From positions 1 through 64,000 of the forward strand of contig CAZFRE010000005.1 of assembly GCA_964521195.1 (NCBI GenBank): a stretch of 64,000 nucleotides of DNA, written 5' to 3'. The DNA is from CAWDNM01 sp964521195. GTDB lineage: Bacteria; Actinomycetota; Coriobacteriia; Anaerosomatales; JAAXUF01. The notes under the pieces were generated by a model that saw nothing but the letters and a program-made list of their open reading frames with translations, had not been told where the DNA came from and did no database searches. Numbering within the stretch: position 1 is the stretch's first letter; the number at the start of each line of letters is the position of its first letter. The position numbers and the translations under genes were made by a program. Of the stretch, positions 8,729-16,977 are shown one piece after another.

Positions 8729-9468
8729 GCGCCGACCTCCTTCGTCGCTCGGACAGCGACGATCAGTTGGTAGTCCTCATCGAAGACGTCGAGTTCGTCG
8801 CACGTGAGCTCGCTTGTCGCCAGGCCGTGCAGCAGGGCGATGCTGGCGAGGACGTTCCCATATGTCCGAACGTCGACACGTTCGGTGGGAAACGAGCCCT
8901 CAAAGAGCTCCTTGGCGGAGAGGGACGTGAGCCGCCAGTAGTCGCCCCATCGGTCCATGTCGAAGCGGCTGATCTGGCTGATGCCCGGCACCGTGCAAAG
9001 CACCACACCTCCCGGTTTGAGGATCCGGTGGAGCTCGGATACAACACACTCCATCGCGTACGTGAAATGGAGTGTCTGCGTGATGATCACGCAGTCGAAG
9101 GTGTTGCTCGGGATGGCGGGAGCGTCTCGCAAGTCGGCGACGACCGTCGCGAGAGGTGAGGTGCCATCGACGTGAAGCACGTCGCTTCGCGTCACCCGAT
9201 CACCGCCGAACTGCTCCGTGTACGTGCGATCGCCGACCTCAAGGACGTCGCCCCTGATCGCATCGGCGTTCGCGCGGAGAAAGAGCTCGATGTAGTAGCG
9301 GTCGATAGGCGTCCCGCGATCGAAACCGAACACCCGGCTTATCGGGGTCGTGCGCCGCAGGCCCCCAAAGTCGACGGCACCCAACCGAGGAGCCAGTGAC
9401 CGCCGGGCGCGCGCGGTTCGCAGCCGGGTCCGGATGGCCGCGGTCAAGCGGCGAATGGTCAGCGCCAT
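8725..9468 (-). CDS. SAM-dependent methyltransferase (class I)
   Basis: A 247-residue protein with a methyltransferase-11-type core: DVLEVGDRTYTEQFGG (motif I region), then FDCVIITQTLHFTYAMECV and the typical ELHRILKPGGVVLCTVP. The segment after it (WRLTSLSAKELFE) is common in glycan-cluster methyltransferases. It may methylate a sugar or a chain end, which in some O-antigens controls length. I set the start at ATG 9468 (MALTIRRLT) because longer in-frame starts would run into the divergent radical SAM promoter; a GTG at 9546 is possible. It heads the three-gene operon running down to 6301. Confidence 0.85.
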   Translation of the reverse strand: MALTIRRLTAAIRTRLRTARARRSLAPRLGAVDFGGLRRTTPISRVFGFDRGTPIDRYYIELFLRANADAIRGDVLEVGDRTYTEQFGGDRVTRSDVLHVDGTSPLATVVADLRDAPAIPSNTFDCVIITQTLHFTYAMECVVSELHRILKPGGVVLCTVPGISQISRFDMDRWGDYWRLTSLSAKELFEGSFPTERVDVRTYGNVLASIALLHGLATSELTCDELDVFDEDYQLIVAVRATKEVGA

Positions 9469-9554
9469 GTGGCCCCAATCGAGTTCGTGTCTGCGGCGCA
9501 GGAGAGCGGGCAGGGGAATCGCCTCATGATATGCCACAACAATCACCCGTGTAC

Positions 9555-9560
9555 TACACT
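9555..9560 (+). promoter_or_regulatory. Candidate -10 box TACACT for radical SAM gene
   Basis: The string TACTACACT ends 47 bases before ATG 9608. Transcription from here would give a leader of about 40 bases containing the strong purine-rich ribosome site GAGGAGGAGG at 9593-9602. No good -35 is seen. Confidence 0.35.
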
Positions 9561-9607
9561 GGCGCGGTGTTCGCTGCCAAGTCAACCAGTTCGAGGAGGA
9601 GGTCTTG

Positions 9608-10456
9608 ATGCAGGTCCGCGATATGATTCCGGCTCGCCTTGCTGCGGGCATTCGCAGGCACGTGCTGCGCAGGCCTCCACGCGTCTACCACCTCGAAGTG
9701 CACCTCACGGATCACTGCAACCTCAATTGCAGAGGCTGTGCTCACTTCAGCAGCATTGCCGAGCCGGCGTTTGCGGATGTCGAGCAGTTCGACAGGGACT
9801 TCGGCAGGCTTGCTGAGCTGATCGGCTTTGAACGGATTCACTTGCTTGGCGGCGAACCGCTGCTTCACCCGGATGTCGCCAAGTTCGTGCGGATCGCGCG
9901 TCGGCGGTTTCCGGACACAGAACTGGTTCTCGTGACCAACGGGACGCTCGTTGTTCGTATGGAGGCGGAGTTCTGGACCGCGCTCAGGGAGAGCCAGTGC
10001 TCGTTGCTGGTCGATGACTACCCGGTCCACCTGCCCAAGGAGCGAATCAACCAGCTGGGCATCGAGCACGGTGTCGACGTCTGCTGGACACATCAGCGGA
10101 CCGAGTTCTTCAAGCTCCCGATTGACTTGAACGGCGGGCACAGCGCTGCGGATTCGTTTGCCCGCTGCAACGGCTACAACAACTGTCCGATTCTGAGAGA
10201 CGGTCGGATCTACCCCTGTGCCTACACCGCGTATGCAGACATCTTCCAGAGTCGCTTCGGTCTGACGGGGATGGACTCTAGTGAAGAGGACTCGATCTCG
10301 ATCTACGATGATGTGGACGCCTTCAAGATCGCTGAGTTCCTCGCCCGGCCGGTCCCTTGGTGCACTCATTGCGATGCGCAGTCGCTCGAGTTCTTCGAGT
10401 GGGCCCGTGGCTCGGGTTCGATCGATGAGTGGATCACGCCCCGGAACGACGCCTGA
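9608..10456 (+). CDS. Radical SAM protein, glycan-cluster type (paralogue A)
   Basis: A 282-residue protein with the canonical radical SAM cluster motif CX3CX2C at Cys37, Cys41 and Cys44 (DHCNLNCRGC), then LLGGEPLLHPD (the GGEP motif that binds SAM) and VTNGTLV. The C-terminal part holds further cysteines in CNGYNNCPILRDGRIYPC and WCTHC, which could bind an auxiliary cluster as in SPASM proteins. ATG 9608 follows GAGGAGGAGG by five bases; TTG 9605 is an alternative. It shares domain order and most motifs with the protein at 21334-22320. Radical SAM enzymes do C-H abstraction chemistry; here the substrate may be a sugar, sugar nucleotide or peptide, none of which is indicated directly. It stands alone between two minus-strand operons. 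Confidence 0.9.
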   Translation: MQVRDMIPARLAAGIRRHVLRRPPRVYHLEVHLTDHCNLNCRGCAHFSSIAEPAFADVEQFDRDFGRLAELIGFERIHLLGGEPLLHPDVAKFVRIARRRFPDTELVLVTNGTLVVRMEAEFWTALRESQCSLLVDDYPVHLPKERINQLGIEHGVDVCWTHQRTEFFKLPIDLNGGHSAADSFARCNGYNNCPILRDGRIYPCAYTAYADIFQSRFGLTGMDSSEEDSISIYDDVDAFKIAEFLARPVPWCTHCDAQSLEFFEWARGSGSIDEWITPRNDA

Positions 10457-10492
10457 GAAGGGTCCACAGGGCGGGGATGACCTTACCCGCCT

Positions 10493-11653
10493 CTAGGTGT
10501 GCCGCGTTCCGCTCGCGACCTCGCGATAGACCGCAGCGATCTTCTCGGCCTGAACGGACCAAGGCCTCGCGGCCGAGCCGGCGGCGACTTCGGCTGGGTC
10601 CCACGTGCGCGCGAACAGCGCCTGAAGCGCAATGCGCAGCGCGGACTCGTCGCCCGGGGTGACCAGCAGGCCTGCCGCCTCGGAGGCCACGATCTCGGGT
10701 ACGCCGCCGACCCGCGAGGCCACGACAGGCGTGCCGCACGCGAGCGACTCGGCGACGACCATGCCCCAGCCTTCGCTTGCGCTCGGCAACGCGAGACAGC
10801 GGGCATTGCGCATGAGCTCCGCGACCTCCTCGCGCGTCTGCTGGCCGAGGAAGCGCACGCGGGGCGCGATGCCGAGCTCGAGCGCGAGCGCCTCGAGCGC
10901 ATCGCGCCGGGAACCGGTGCCTGCGATGAGCAGCGTCGCATCGGCGGGCAGCGACGCCGCGGCAAACGCCCGTAGGAGGACGTCGACGTTCTTGATCGTC
11001 TCGAGCCGGCCGACGAAGAGCACCACGGGCAATCGTTCGTCTCGGCCGACACGGAATACGGCGTCGTCGTAGCCGTTCTCTATGACTGCGGTGCGCGCTT
11101 CCGGTACGGCAGCGAGCACCGCTCGGCGCATCTCCTCACTCACGCAGATGACACGATCCGCTCGCGCGAGCGATGTCCGCACCGCGTTGCCGACCGGCCC
11201 CCGCATGTGGGCGACGTGGAAAGCGTCGTCGCCGTGGAGGGTGACGACGACGGGAATCCCGGCAGAGCGCCCCGCCTGTTCGACCAGCACGGCATCAGGG
11301 AACCCGAAGTGCGCGTGCAACACGTCGAATTCGCCGGCGTGATCTCGCAGGTGACGGCGGAGTGCCGCGCGGTACCTCAGGGTCGTGCCGACAAGCCCTG
11401 CCCGGCCCCGACCGAGCGGGGTGAGTGTCGGTACGCAGGTCACGCGCACGTCGCGCTCGCCGGTGACGGTCGTCGCGCGATCGACGCTCTGCGAGGGACA
11501 CAGCACGCTCATGCGAGCGTGCCGCGCGAGTGCGGCTACCTGCTCCTCGAGCCACGGGCACTGCCACGGCACGGCCGGCGTAGGGTAGAGGTGCGATACC
11601 ACGAGTACCCGTGGCGCATCAGCGGCAGGTGCTGTGTCCGGAGTGCCGTTCAT
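10493..11653 (-). CDS. GT4 family glycosyltransferase
   Basis: A 386-residue GT-B enzyme. After a proline/alanine-rich start, VLVVSHLYPTPAVPWQCPWLEEQ opens the acceptor domain, with DVLHAHFGFPDAV and TLHGDDAF. VVLFVGRLETIKNVDVLLRA starts the donor domain. EGWGMVVAE is the EX7E motif, followed by GTPVVASRVGGVPEIV. The layout matches the common group 1 transferases of exopolysaccharide loci. It overlaps the acetyltransferase gene upstream by 4 bases (ATGA), so the two are probably co-translated. Donor and acceptor are unknown. Confidence 0.9.
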   Translation of the reverse strand: MNGTPDTAPAADAPRVLVVSHLYPTPAVPWQCPWLEEQVAALARHARMSVLCPSQSVDRATTVTGERDVRVTCVPTLTPLGRGRAGLVGTTLRYRAALRRHLRDHAGEFDVLHAHFGFPDAVLVEQAGRSAGIPVVVTLHGDDAFHVAHMRGPVGNAVRTSLARADRVICVSEEMRRAVLAAVPEARTAVIENGYDDAVFRVGRDERLPVVLFVGRLETIKNVDVLLRAFAAASLPADATLLIAGTGSRRDALEALALELGIAPRVRFLGQQTREEVAELMRNARCLALPSASEGWGMVVAESLACGTPVVASRVGGVPEIVASEAAGLLVTPGDESALRIALQALFARTWDPAEVAAGSAARPWSVQAEKIAAVYREVASGTRHT

Positions 11654-12228
11654 TCGCCGCCATTCGGCGAACCGTCCGCGCCGCCTTCCCGCAAGCTCCG
11701 GATCACCCGCGCCGGGCTGCCGCCCACCACGGAGTGGTCCTCGACATCACGCGTGACGACCGAGCCCGCGCCGATGATGCAGTGCCGGCCGATCGTCACG
11801 CCCGGCAGGAGGATGACCCGGGCGCCGATCCAGCAGTCGTCGCCGATCGTGATCGGCTCGTCCTCGGCGAAGCCCTGATACTTGGGGGGCTTCGTGAGGT
11901 CGTCGAAGTTGTGGTTGCGGCTCAGGGCGAGCAGTTCCTGCCCGATCATCACGTGCTCGCCGATGGTGACGGTCCCCAGCACGCTGCGCGCGCCGATCGC
12001 GGAGTCCGCGCCCAGCGTGAGCTGGCGGCCGCTGCCGAACTCGACCCGCGACTCGATCATCGCGCCCTCGCCGAAGCCCGCGAACAGCCGGCGCGCGCAC
12101 GCCGCGCGCAGGGCGCGCCCGACGCGTCCCCCCGGCATGTACGAGCGGGGGAGGAACTGGGCGACGCCGTAGTAGAGCGCTTGGAACAGCGTGGTCTTCG
12201 CAGAGATGATGGACTCCTCGCACGTCAC
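11650..12228 (-). CDS. Hexapeptide-repeat acyltransferase (LbH fold)
   Basis: A 192-residue protein. From about residue 65 it is built of hexapeptide repeats: LGADSAIGARSVLGTVTIGEHV, ITIGDDCWIGARVILLPGVTIG and HCIIGAGSVVTRDVEDHS, ending in VVGGSPARVIR, the classic end of a WcaF/NodL-like left-handed beta-helix acetyltransferase. A hydrophobic N-terminal extension of about 60 residues precedes the helix. These enzymes use acetyl-CoA to O-acetylate sugars in the cytoplasm. The start is GTG 12228, with GAGGG about ten bases upstream. It is first in a two-gene minus-strand operon with the GT4 gene. A minus-strand TATTCT near 12250 could be its -10. Confidence 0.85.
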   Translation of the reverse strand: MTCEESIISAKTTLFQALYYGVAQFLPRSYMPGGRVGRALRAACARRLFAGFGEGAMIESRVEFGSGRQLTLGADSAIGARSVLGTVTIGEHVMIGQELLALSRNHNFDDLTKPPKYQGFAEDEPITIGDDCWIGARVILLPGVTIGRHCIIGAGSVVTRDVEDHSVVGGSPARVIRSLREGGADGSPNGGE

Positions 12229-12307
12229 ACGGACCGGACACCCTCGTTAGAATACGCTGGACACGGCGCCGGCGACCACCCGAGAGGCTCTGCGGTGCCA
12301 GGCGGTG

Positions 12308-12316
12308 CGCTATGCT
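12308..12316 (+). promoter_or_regulatory. Candidate extended -10 (TGCGCTATGCT region)
   Basis: TATGCT at 12311-12316, preceded by TGCGC, lies 53 bases before GTG 12369. The alternative reading, an ATG start at 12312, falls inside this box and has no ribosome site, which supports treating it as promoter sequence. Confidence 0.3.
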
Positions 12317-12368
12317 GGCGGCGTCATCAACACACCTGAGTTCTGAGCCGTCGACGAGGAGAGGGTTC

Positions 12369-13742
12369 GTGGCGAAAGGCACTGACAAGCGCGTCGGGTC
12401 CGGCCAGGGAGCGAAGGCTCGGCCCGGGTGGCTCTACCCGGTGGTCGTCTCGGTGCTTGTCGGCGCGCTCGTGGGTTCGATCGCGGTCTCGCTCTACCCC
12501 ACGCCACCGCTCCTGCGCGATGCGCTCGGCTACACGCAGACCGCGCAGCGCCTCGTGCGAACCGGCGAGTTCTCCTTCGGCGTGCAGCCGCCCACGTTCG
12601 AGCAGGCACCGAACGCGCTCATCACGCCGGGCCAGGTCCTGCTGCTCGGCGGCGTGTACGGGCTGGTGGGACGCTCGGTCGATTCGACGGCGGCGGTCGT
12701 GGCGGCCCAACCGGTGGTCAACGGCCTCGAGTTCGTGCTGGCGCTCGTGACGGTTGCGCTCATCGCCGGGTGCGGGTACGTGCTCGGCGGAAGGAAGCTC
12801 TCGTACGTGGCGGGGTTGTTCTCGGCGTTCTACCTGCCGTTGTGGTGGAGCACGACCGTCGCGTTGAGCGAGTGCCTGGCGGCGACGCTTGCGGCGGGCC
12901 AGCTCCTCGTCGCGCTCGTGCTGGCGGGCTCGGCACACCGGCGCAGCCTGCCGCTCGCGTTCGCGCTGGGCGCGCTGTCGGCGGCGCTTGCGCTCGTGCG
13001 GCCCGTGACGGCGCTGTGGCTGGCGATCCCGCTCGCGTACCTCGCGCTGCGGCGTGTGTACGACTGGCGGCGCCTTGCGGTTGTCGCAGGGGTCGCCGTC
13101 GCCGGGTTCGCGCTGCTCATGGTGCCGTGGTGGGTCCGCAACGCCGCGACCCTGCGCGCGTTCGTCCCGCTGTCCGAGGGCGCCGGCAACCCCATGCTGC
13201 TCTCGACGGGCGGCTACCCGCTCACCCCCGAGGAGCAGGCCGTCTACGACGCGGCAGCGGCGAGCAACAAGGACCCTGAGTCATCGGTCGCCATCTACCG
13301 CCTGAGCCGCGACTTCCAGGCGTCGCCCTTCGCGCTCGTCGGCTCCCGGCTCGGCTACAACCTGAGCGTCACGACCCAGGTGTGGCTCGTGCCCAACGAC
13401 GCCATCTGGGAGGAGCTCTACGACGCCGAGGCGACACGCATCGGCTTCGGTCCGTTCCCCGCCGAGCCTTCGGATGCCCTCGTGACCGCCGAGACGTTCG
13501 CCGGCTACTACCACGTGTTCCTGATCGGCGCGGCACTCGTGGGGCTGGTGTTCATCCGGCGCGTCCCGCTCCTGGCTCTCGTCGCGTCGGTGCCCGTCTA
13601 CCTGATCCTCATGCATTCGGTCACGCTGTTCATCAACCGGTACTTCTTCCCGGCGATGCCTGCGGTGATCGTGCTCGCTGCGGCGGGCGTGCTCGGTCTC
13701 GTGCGCGTCGCGAGCCGCTCGAAGGTGCAGCCGGCGAGCTGA
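12369..13742 (+). CDS. GT39/ArnT-like membrane glycosyltransferase (GT-C)
   Basis: A 457-residue integral membrane protein with about ten spans. A single N-terminal helix is followed by LRDALGYTQTAQRLVRTGEF, which matches the first periplasmic loop of dolichyl- or polyprenyl-phosphate sugar transferases (an acidic residue, then Y, A and G at fixed spacing). ALALVRPVTALWLAIPLAYL and MVPWWVRNAA are also typical of PMT_2/GT39 proteins. Such enzymes transfer sugars from polyprenyl phosphate on the outer face of the membrane. GTG 12369 follows GAGGAGAGGG by 3 bases or more. It is divergent from the acetyltransferase/GT4 pair and stops 17 bases short of the convergent GT2 gene. Substrate is unknown. 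Confidence 0.75.
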   Translation: MAKGTDKRVGSGQGAKARPGWLYPVVVSVLVGALVGSIAVSLYPTPPLLRDALGYTQTAQRLVRTGEFSFGVQPPTFEQAPNALITPGQVLLLGGVYGLVGRSVDSTAAVVAAQPVVNGLEFVLALVTVALIAGCGYVLGGRKLSYVAGLFSAFYLPLWWSTTVALSECLAATLAAGQLLVALVLAGSAHRRSLPLAFALGALSAALALVRPVTALWLAIPLAYLALRRVYDWRRLAVVAGVAVAGFALLMVPWWVRNAATLRAFVPLSEGAGNPMLLSTGGYPLTPEEQAVYDAAAASNKDPESSVAIYRLSRDFQASPFALVGSRLGYNLSVTTQVWLVPNDAIWEELYDAEATRIGFGPFPAEPSDALVTAETFAGYYHVFLIGAALVGLVFIRRVPLLALVASVPVYLILMHSVTLFINRYFFPAMPAVIVLAAAGVLGLVRVASRSKVQPAS

Positions 13743-13759
13743 GCGCGAAGCGCGGCGGT

Positions 13760-14641
13760 CTACCTGCCGGCCTTATACCGCTCGTACCACGCGGTGAACG
13801 CGGTGTTGCCCTTGAGTGCGCCGTACGTCCACGACGCGACGGCGTGTTTCGCGAATAGCGCCCACTGCGAAACCGGGTTCGCCCCGTACCGGATGCGTAT
13901 GCGCGTCAGTTCGCGATCGAGAGCCCGGATCTCGCGTCCGGACGCCCCGCCGGTGCGAAACAGCGACAGGTTCGACCCGGTGTAGGCGAAGCGCACGCCT
14001 GAGCGGATGCAGCGCATCAGGAACTCGTAGTCGGCGAGGATGCGGTAGCGCGTGTCGTAGCCGCCGACCTGCGCGTACGTCTCGGCGGTGACGAACATCG
14101 ACTGGTGGCACACGATCATACCCTCCATCATCACCTCGAGCGTGACCTCGGGCGGGGCGGGCCGAGCCAGCGTGGGCTTCGAGTCCTCGTCGATGTTGCA
14201 GGTGTCGCCGTACACGACGCCGGCATCCGGGTACGCGCGCCAGGTCGCCACCGCGTCAGCGACCGCGTCGGGAGGGTAGACGTCATCGGCGTTGAGCATG
14301 CCGATCAGCTCGCCTGTCGCGAGCGCGACGCCCTTGTTCATCGCGTCGTACAGGCCGTCGTCAGGCTCTGAGACCCAGCGCATCCGTCCGGCGAATCGGG
14401 GCTCATACTCGCGTACGAGCGACAGCGTGCCATCGGTCGACGCGCCGTCGACGACGATGAGCTCGATGTCGGCGTAGGTCTGCGCCAGTACCGAGGACAG
14501 GCACTCGGCGAGGTGGCGTCGTGCGTTGTAGGTCACCGTGACGATCGATACGCGCGGGCCGGACGGGTGCGGACCCGGCGTGCGGGGCGCGTCCCCTCCA
14601 TCCACCGCCGAGACGACCGTGCCCTCGTGACCCGCGCTCAT
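13760..14641 (-). CDS. GT2 family glycosyltransferase
   Basis: A 293-residue GT-A enzyme of the WcaA/WcaE type. VSIVTVTYNARRHLAECL opens the nucleotide-binding fold, ELIVVDGASTDGT contains the first conserved aspartate, and DGLYDAMNKGVALATGELIGMLNADDVY holds the ADD metal-binding motif. The C-terminal third is rich in arginine and aromatic residues. It overlaps the upstream GT2 gene by 4 bases and is clearly its paralogue: both share the DAMNKGVALATG block and similar tails (ASWTYG here, ASRVYG there). Tandem duplication followed by divergence of acceptor or donor choice is likely. It is convergent with the gene at 12369. Confidence 0.92.
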   Translation of the reverse strand: MSAGHEGTVVSAVDGGDAPRTPGPHPSGPRVSIVTVTYNARRHLAECLSSVLAQTYADIELIVVDGASTDGTLSLVREYEPRFAGRMRWVSEPDDGLYDAMNKGVALATGELIGMLNADDVYPPDAVADAVATWRAYPDAGVVYGDTCNIDEDSKPTLARPAPPEVTLEVMMEGMIVCHQSMFVTAETYAQVGGYDTRYRILADYEFLMRCIRSGVRFAYTGSNLSLFRTGGASGREIRALDRELTRIRIRYGANPVSQWALFAKHAVASWTYGALKGNTAFTAWYERYKAGR

Positions 14642-15483
14642 CGCGCGCTCCGGTAGCGTTCGTAGGATGCGCGGAACCGCGCATCGCGCGCGAGCAGGCC
14701 GTACACGCGGCTAGCGAGCGCACGCTTGCAGAAGCGCGCCCACGCGGCGACCGGCGACACGCCGTGCGCGATGCGGACCCGAGTGGTGTCGCGATCGGCT
14801 GCGCGGACCGCGCGGTTGCTGACGCCCTCGAGCGAGAACTCGGCGAGCACTCCGGGCACGCGCGTGAAGGCAGCACCGCTCTCGGCGAGGCGCAGCAGGA
14901 AGTCGTAGTCCGCGGCGATGGGGTAGCGCGTGTCGTACGACCCGTACCGCGCGTAGGCGGTGGCCGAGACGAACGTCGCGGGGTGATGCAGCGTCATCGT
15001 GGTGCGCATGCGCTCGAGGGTGACCGTGTCAGGCGTGGTGAGGACCCTGCGTTCGCCGGCTGAGTCGACGGTGCGCAGGTCGCCGTAGAAGACCGCGGTG
15101 TCCGGGCGCTTGCGCCATGCGGCCACGACCCGTTCGACGGTGCCGGGCTCGTAGGTGTCGTCGGCGTTCAGCGTGCCGACGAGCACGCCCGTTGCGAGCG
15201 CGACTCCCTTGTTCATCGCGTCGTACAGGCCCTCGTCAGGTTCGGAGAGCACGCGTAGCCGGCCGGCGTAACGCGACTCGTAGTCGCGCAGGATCTCGAG
15301 CGTTCCGTCTGTGGACGCGCCGTCGACGACGATGTGCTCGATCGGGGCGTACGACTGCGCGAGCACGGATTCCAACGCATCGCCCACGTGCTGTGCAGCG
15401 TTGAGGCAGACCGTCACGACCGACACGAGCGGGGCGCTCGCGGCCTCGGCTGTCGGTTCGGACGCACTGGTGGTCACAGGCAC
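14638..15483 (-). CDS. GT2 family glycosyltransferase (tandem paralogue)
   Basis: A 281-residue GT-A enzyme with VSVVTVCLNAAQHVGDAL, EHIVVDGASTDGT and DEGLYDAMNKGVALATG, then LNADDTY as the DXD-like metal motif. It is the upstream member of a co-translated pair with the gene ending at 13760; both probably add successive sugars. GTG 15483 follows CGAGGA closely, and GTG 15477 is an alternative start. A minus-strand GCTACACT box is 38 bases upstream. Confidence 0.92.
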   Translation of the reverse strand: MPVTTSASEPTAEAASAPLVSVVTVCLNAAQHVGDALESVLAQSYAPIEHIVVDGASTDGTLEILRDYESRYAGRLRVLSEPDEGLYDAMNKGVALATGVLVGTLNADDTYEPGTVERVVAAWRKRPDTAVFYGDLRTVDSAGERRVLTTPDTVTLERMRTTMTLHHPATFVSATAYARYGSYDTRYPIAADYDFLLRLAESGAAFTRVPGVLAEFSLEGVSNRAVRAADRDTTRVRIAHGVSPVAAWARFCKRALASRVYGLLARDARFRASYERYRSAR

Positions 15484-15520
15484 GATCCTCGGTCGGGGCG
15501 GGTGGTCGCTGGCACGTCGT

Positions 15521-15526
15521 AGTGTA
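15521..15526 (-). promoter_or_regulatory. Candidate -10 box TACACT for GT2 pair
   Basis: On the minus strand the sequence GCGCTACACTACG places TACACT 38 bases before GTG 15483. An identical GCTACACT on the plus strand (15564-15571) faces the other way, so the 123-base gap appears to hold two back-to-back promoters of the same type. Confidence 0.35.
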
Positions 15527-15565
15527 GCGCGGCGTGTGAGTGCGGTGCGGTCATCAGGGCTGCGC

Positions 15566-15571
15566 TACACT
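15566..15571 (+). promoter_or_regulatory. Candidate -10 box TACACT for Wzy-like gene
   Basis: TGCGCTACACT ends 35 bases before ATG 15607. It pairs with the minus-strand copy at 15526-15521. No clear -35 element. Confidence 0.35.
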
Positions 15572-15606
15572 TCTGAGGCATCAGCCGACTACCTCGGAGC
15601 GAACCC

Positions 15607-16977
15607 ATGGACGCCGATCCGGTATCTCAGCCAGCCACCTCACACGAGCCCCTCGCGCCCGGCACGGGCGGCTTCGTCGTGTGGGCCGGGATGGCCGCCG
15701 TCGTGTTCTCGGTGGTGTTCGGCGCCCGCATCTCGGAGACCGCACGCTATCCGGTCACGCTCCTGCCCCTCGCACTGCTCGGCGTCGTCGCCCTGTTCCC
15801 GCTCGGCGGCAAGGCCGCGTGGCGGCGGATGGCGGTCGGGATCGTGCCGATCGTGTTGGCCGCGGTCGCGAGCATGGTCGCCTACTTCATCGCCGCTTCG
15901 CGCTACACCGGCTCGCACTCGACCCGCAGCCTCGTGCTGCTCGTGCCGTTCGCGTGGGTCGCGGCCGCCGCGCTCGGCTACCGGGGCCGCGTGACCGGCT
16001 CGCGTGCGCTGCACGTGGCGTCGTGGGCGGTCATGGTGCTCTCGCTGCTCGGCGCGCTCATCGGCGCGACGCACGCCGCCGGGCTCGTGACGGGGATCAG
16101 CGAGTCGTACGAGGCCTGGAACGTCTCGGCGGGTGTGGGGGCGACCTCGCGCGACGGCTTCCTGCGCTCTGTGGGCTTCGAGATCGATCCCAACACGTTC
16201 GGACTCATCGGCGCACTACTCGTGGCGATCGGCCTCTCGATCCCGTCACGCGCCTGGGTGCGCTGGGGGCTCGTGGGCGGATCGGCTGTCATCGTGGTGC
16301 TGTCGGGCTCGAGGACCGCGGTCGCAGCGGTCGTGTTCGCCGCGATCGCCTACGCGCTCGTGAGTGTGCTCGCGAGGCGAGGCGCTGCGGGGCCGCTCTC
16401 GCGCAAGTCGCTCGCGATCGCGATCGTCGTCGCCATGCTGCTGGTGATCGTGCTCGCCGGCGTGCTCGTGGCGACGGGCCAGTCCGCTACGACGGGCGGT
16501 GCGTCGGCTGTGGAGGAGACGCTCAGCGGGCGCATCGGCATCTGGCGCCGCGCGATGGCGATCTACCTCGTGCAGCCGATGGGGCTCTTCCAGCCACCGG
16601 AGATGGTGCTGGGGATGTCGGTGCACAACGAGTACATCGAACGCCTCGTGCTCGGCGGACCGTTGCTGCTCTTCGCGCTGGTCGCGCTGCTCGTGTGGCT
16701 CGCGGCTCGCGTACGACCCGCCGTCGCGCCGGCGATCGGCCCGGCACTCGCCGTCGTCTACGCGTCGGCGGCGCTCACTCTCGGCCCGTCGCTGCTGCAG
16801 GCGTTCACCTCGCTGCTCTTCTACGCGGTCGGCTGGGGCATCGCCGAGCAGATCGCGCAGGCGGGGCCATTCGACGACGAGATCGCGGCTCGCGCCGCTG
16901 CGGCAGAGCGGGCCGCCAAGGAGCCGGTGTTCCCGGAGAGCGCGACTGAGCCGGAGTCGGTCCTCGACGACGTCTAG
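15607..16977 (+). CDS. O-antigen ligase/polymerase family membrane protein (Wzy_C)
   Basis: A 456-residue protein with about eleven hydrophobic spans and a charged, alanine/glutamate-rich tail of about 45 residues. The large loop and flanking helices carry Wzy_C (PF04932) marks: VVLSGSRTA after EIDPNTFG, then SGRIGIWRRAM and VHNEYIERLVLGGPLLL. Family members either polymerise repeat units on undecaprenyl pyrophosphate or ligate glycans to lipid or protein. Which one applies here cannot be told by sequence. Its TAG stop shares the palindrome CTAG with the TAG stop of the convergent dehydratase gene. Two larger relatives with TPR tails lie at 24458 and 27525. Confidence 0.8.
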   Translation: MDADPVSQPATSHEPLAPGTGGFVVWAGMAAVVFSVVFGARISETARYPVTLLPLALLGVVALFPLGGKAAWRRMAVGIVPIVLAAVASMVAYFIAASRYTGSHSTRSLVLLVPFAWVAAAALGYRGRVTGSRALHVASWAVMVLSLLGALIGATHAAGLVTGISESYEAWNVSAGVGATSRDGFLRSVGFEIDPNTFGLIGALLVAIGLSIPSRAWVRWGLVGGSAVIVVLSGSRTAVAAVVFAAIAYALVSVLARRGAAGPLSRKSLAIAIVVAMLLVIVLAGVLVATGQSATTGGASAVEETLSGRIGIWRRAMAIYLVQPMGLFQPPEMVLGMSVHNEYIERLVLGGPLLLFALVALLVWLAARVRPAVAPAIGPALAVVYASAALTLGPSLLQAFTSLLFYAVGWGIAEQIAQAGPFDDEIAARAAAAERAAKEPVFPESATEPESVLDDV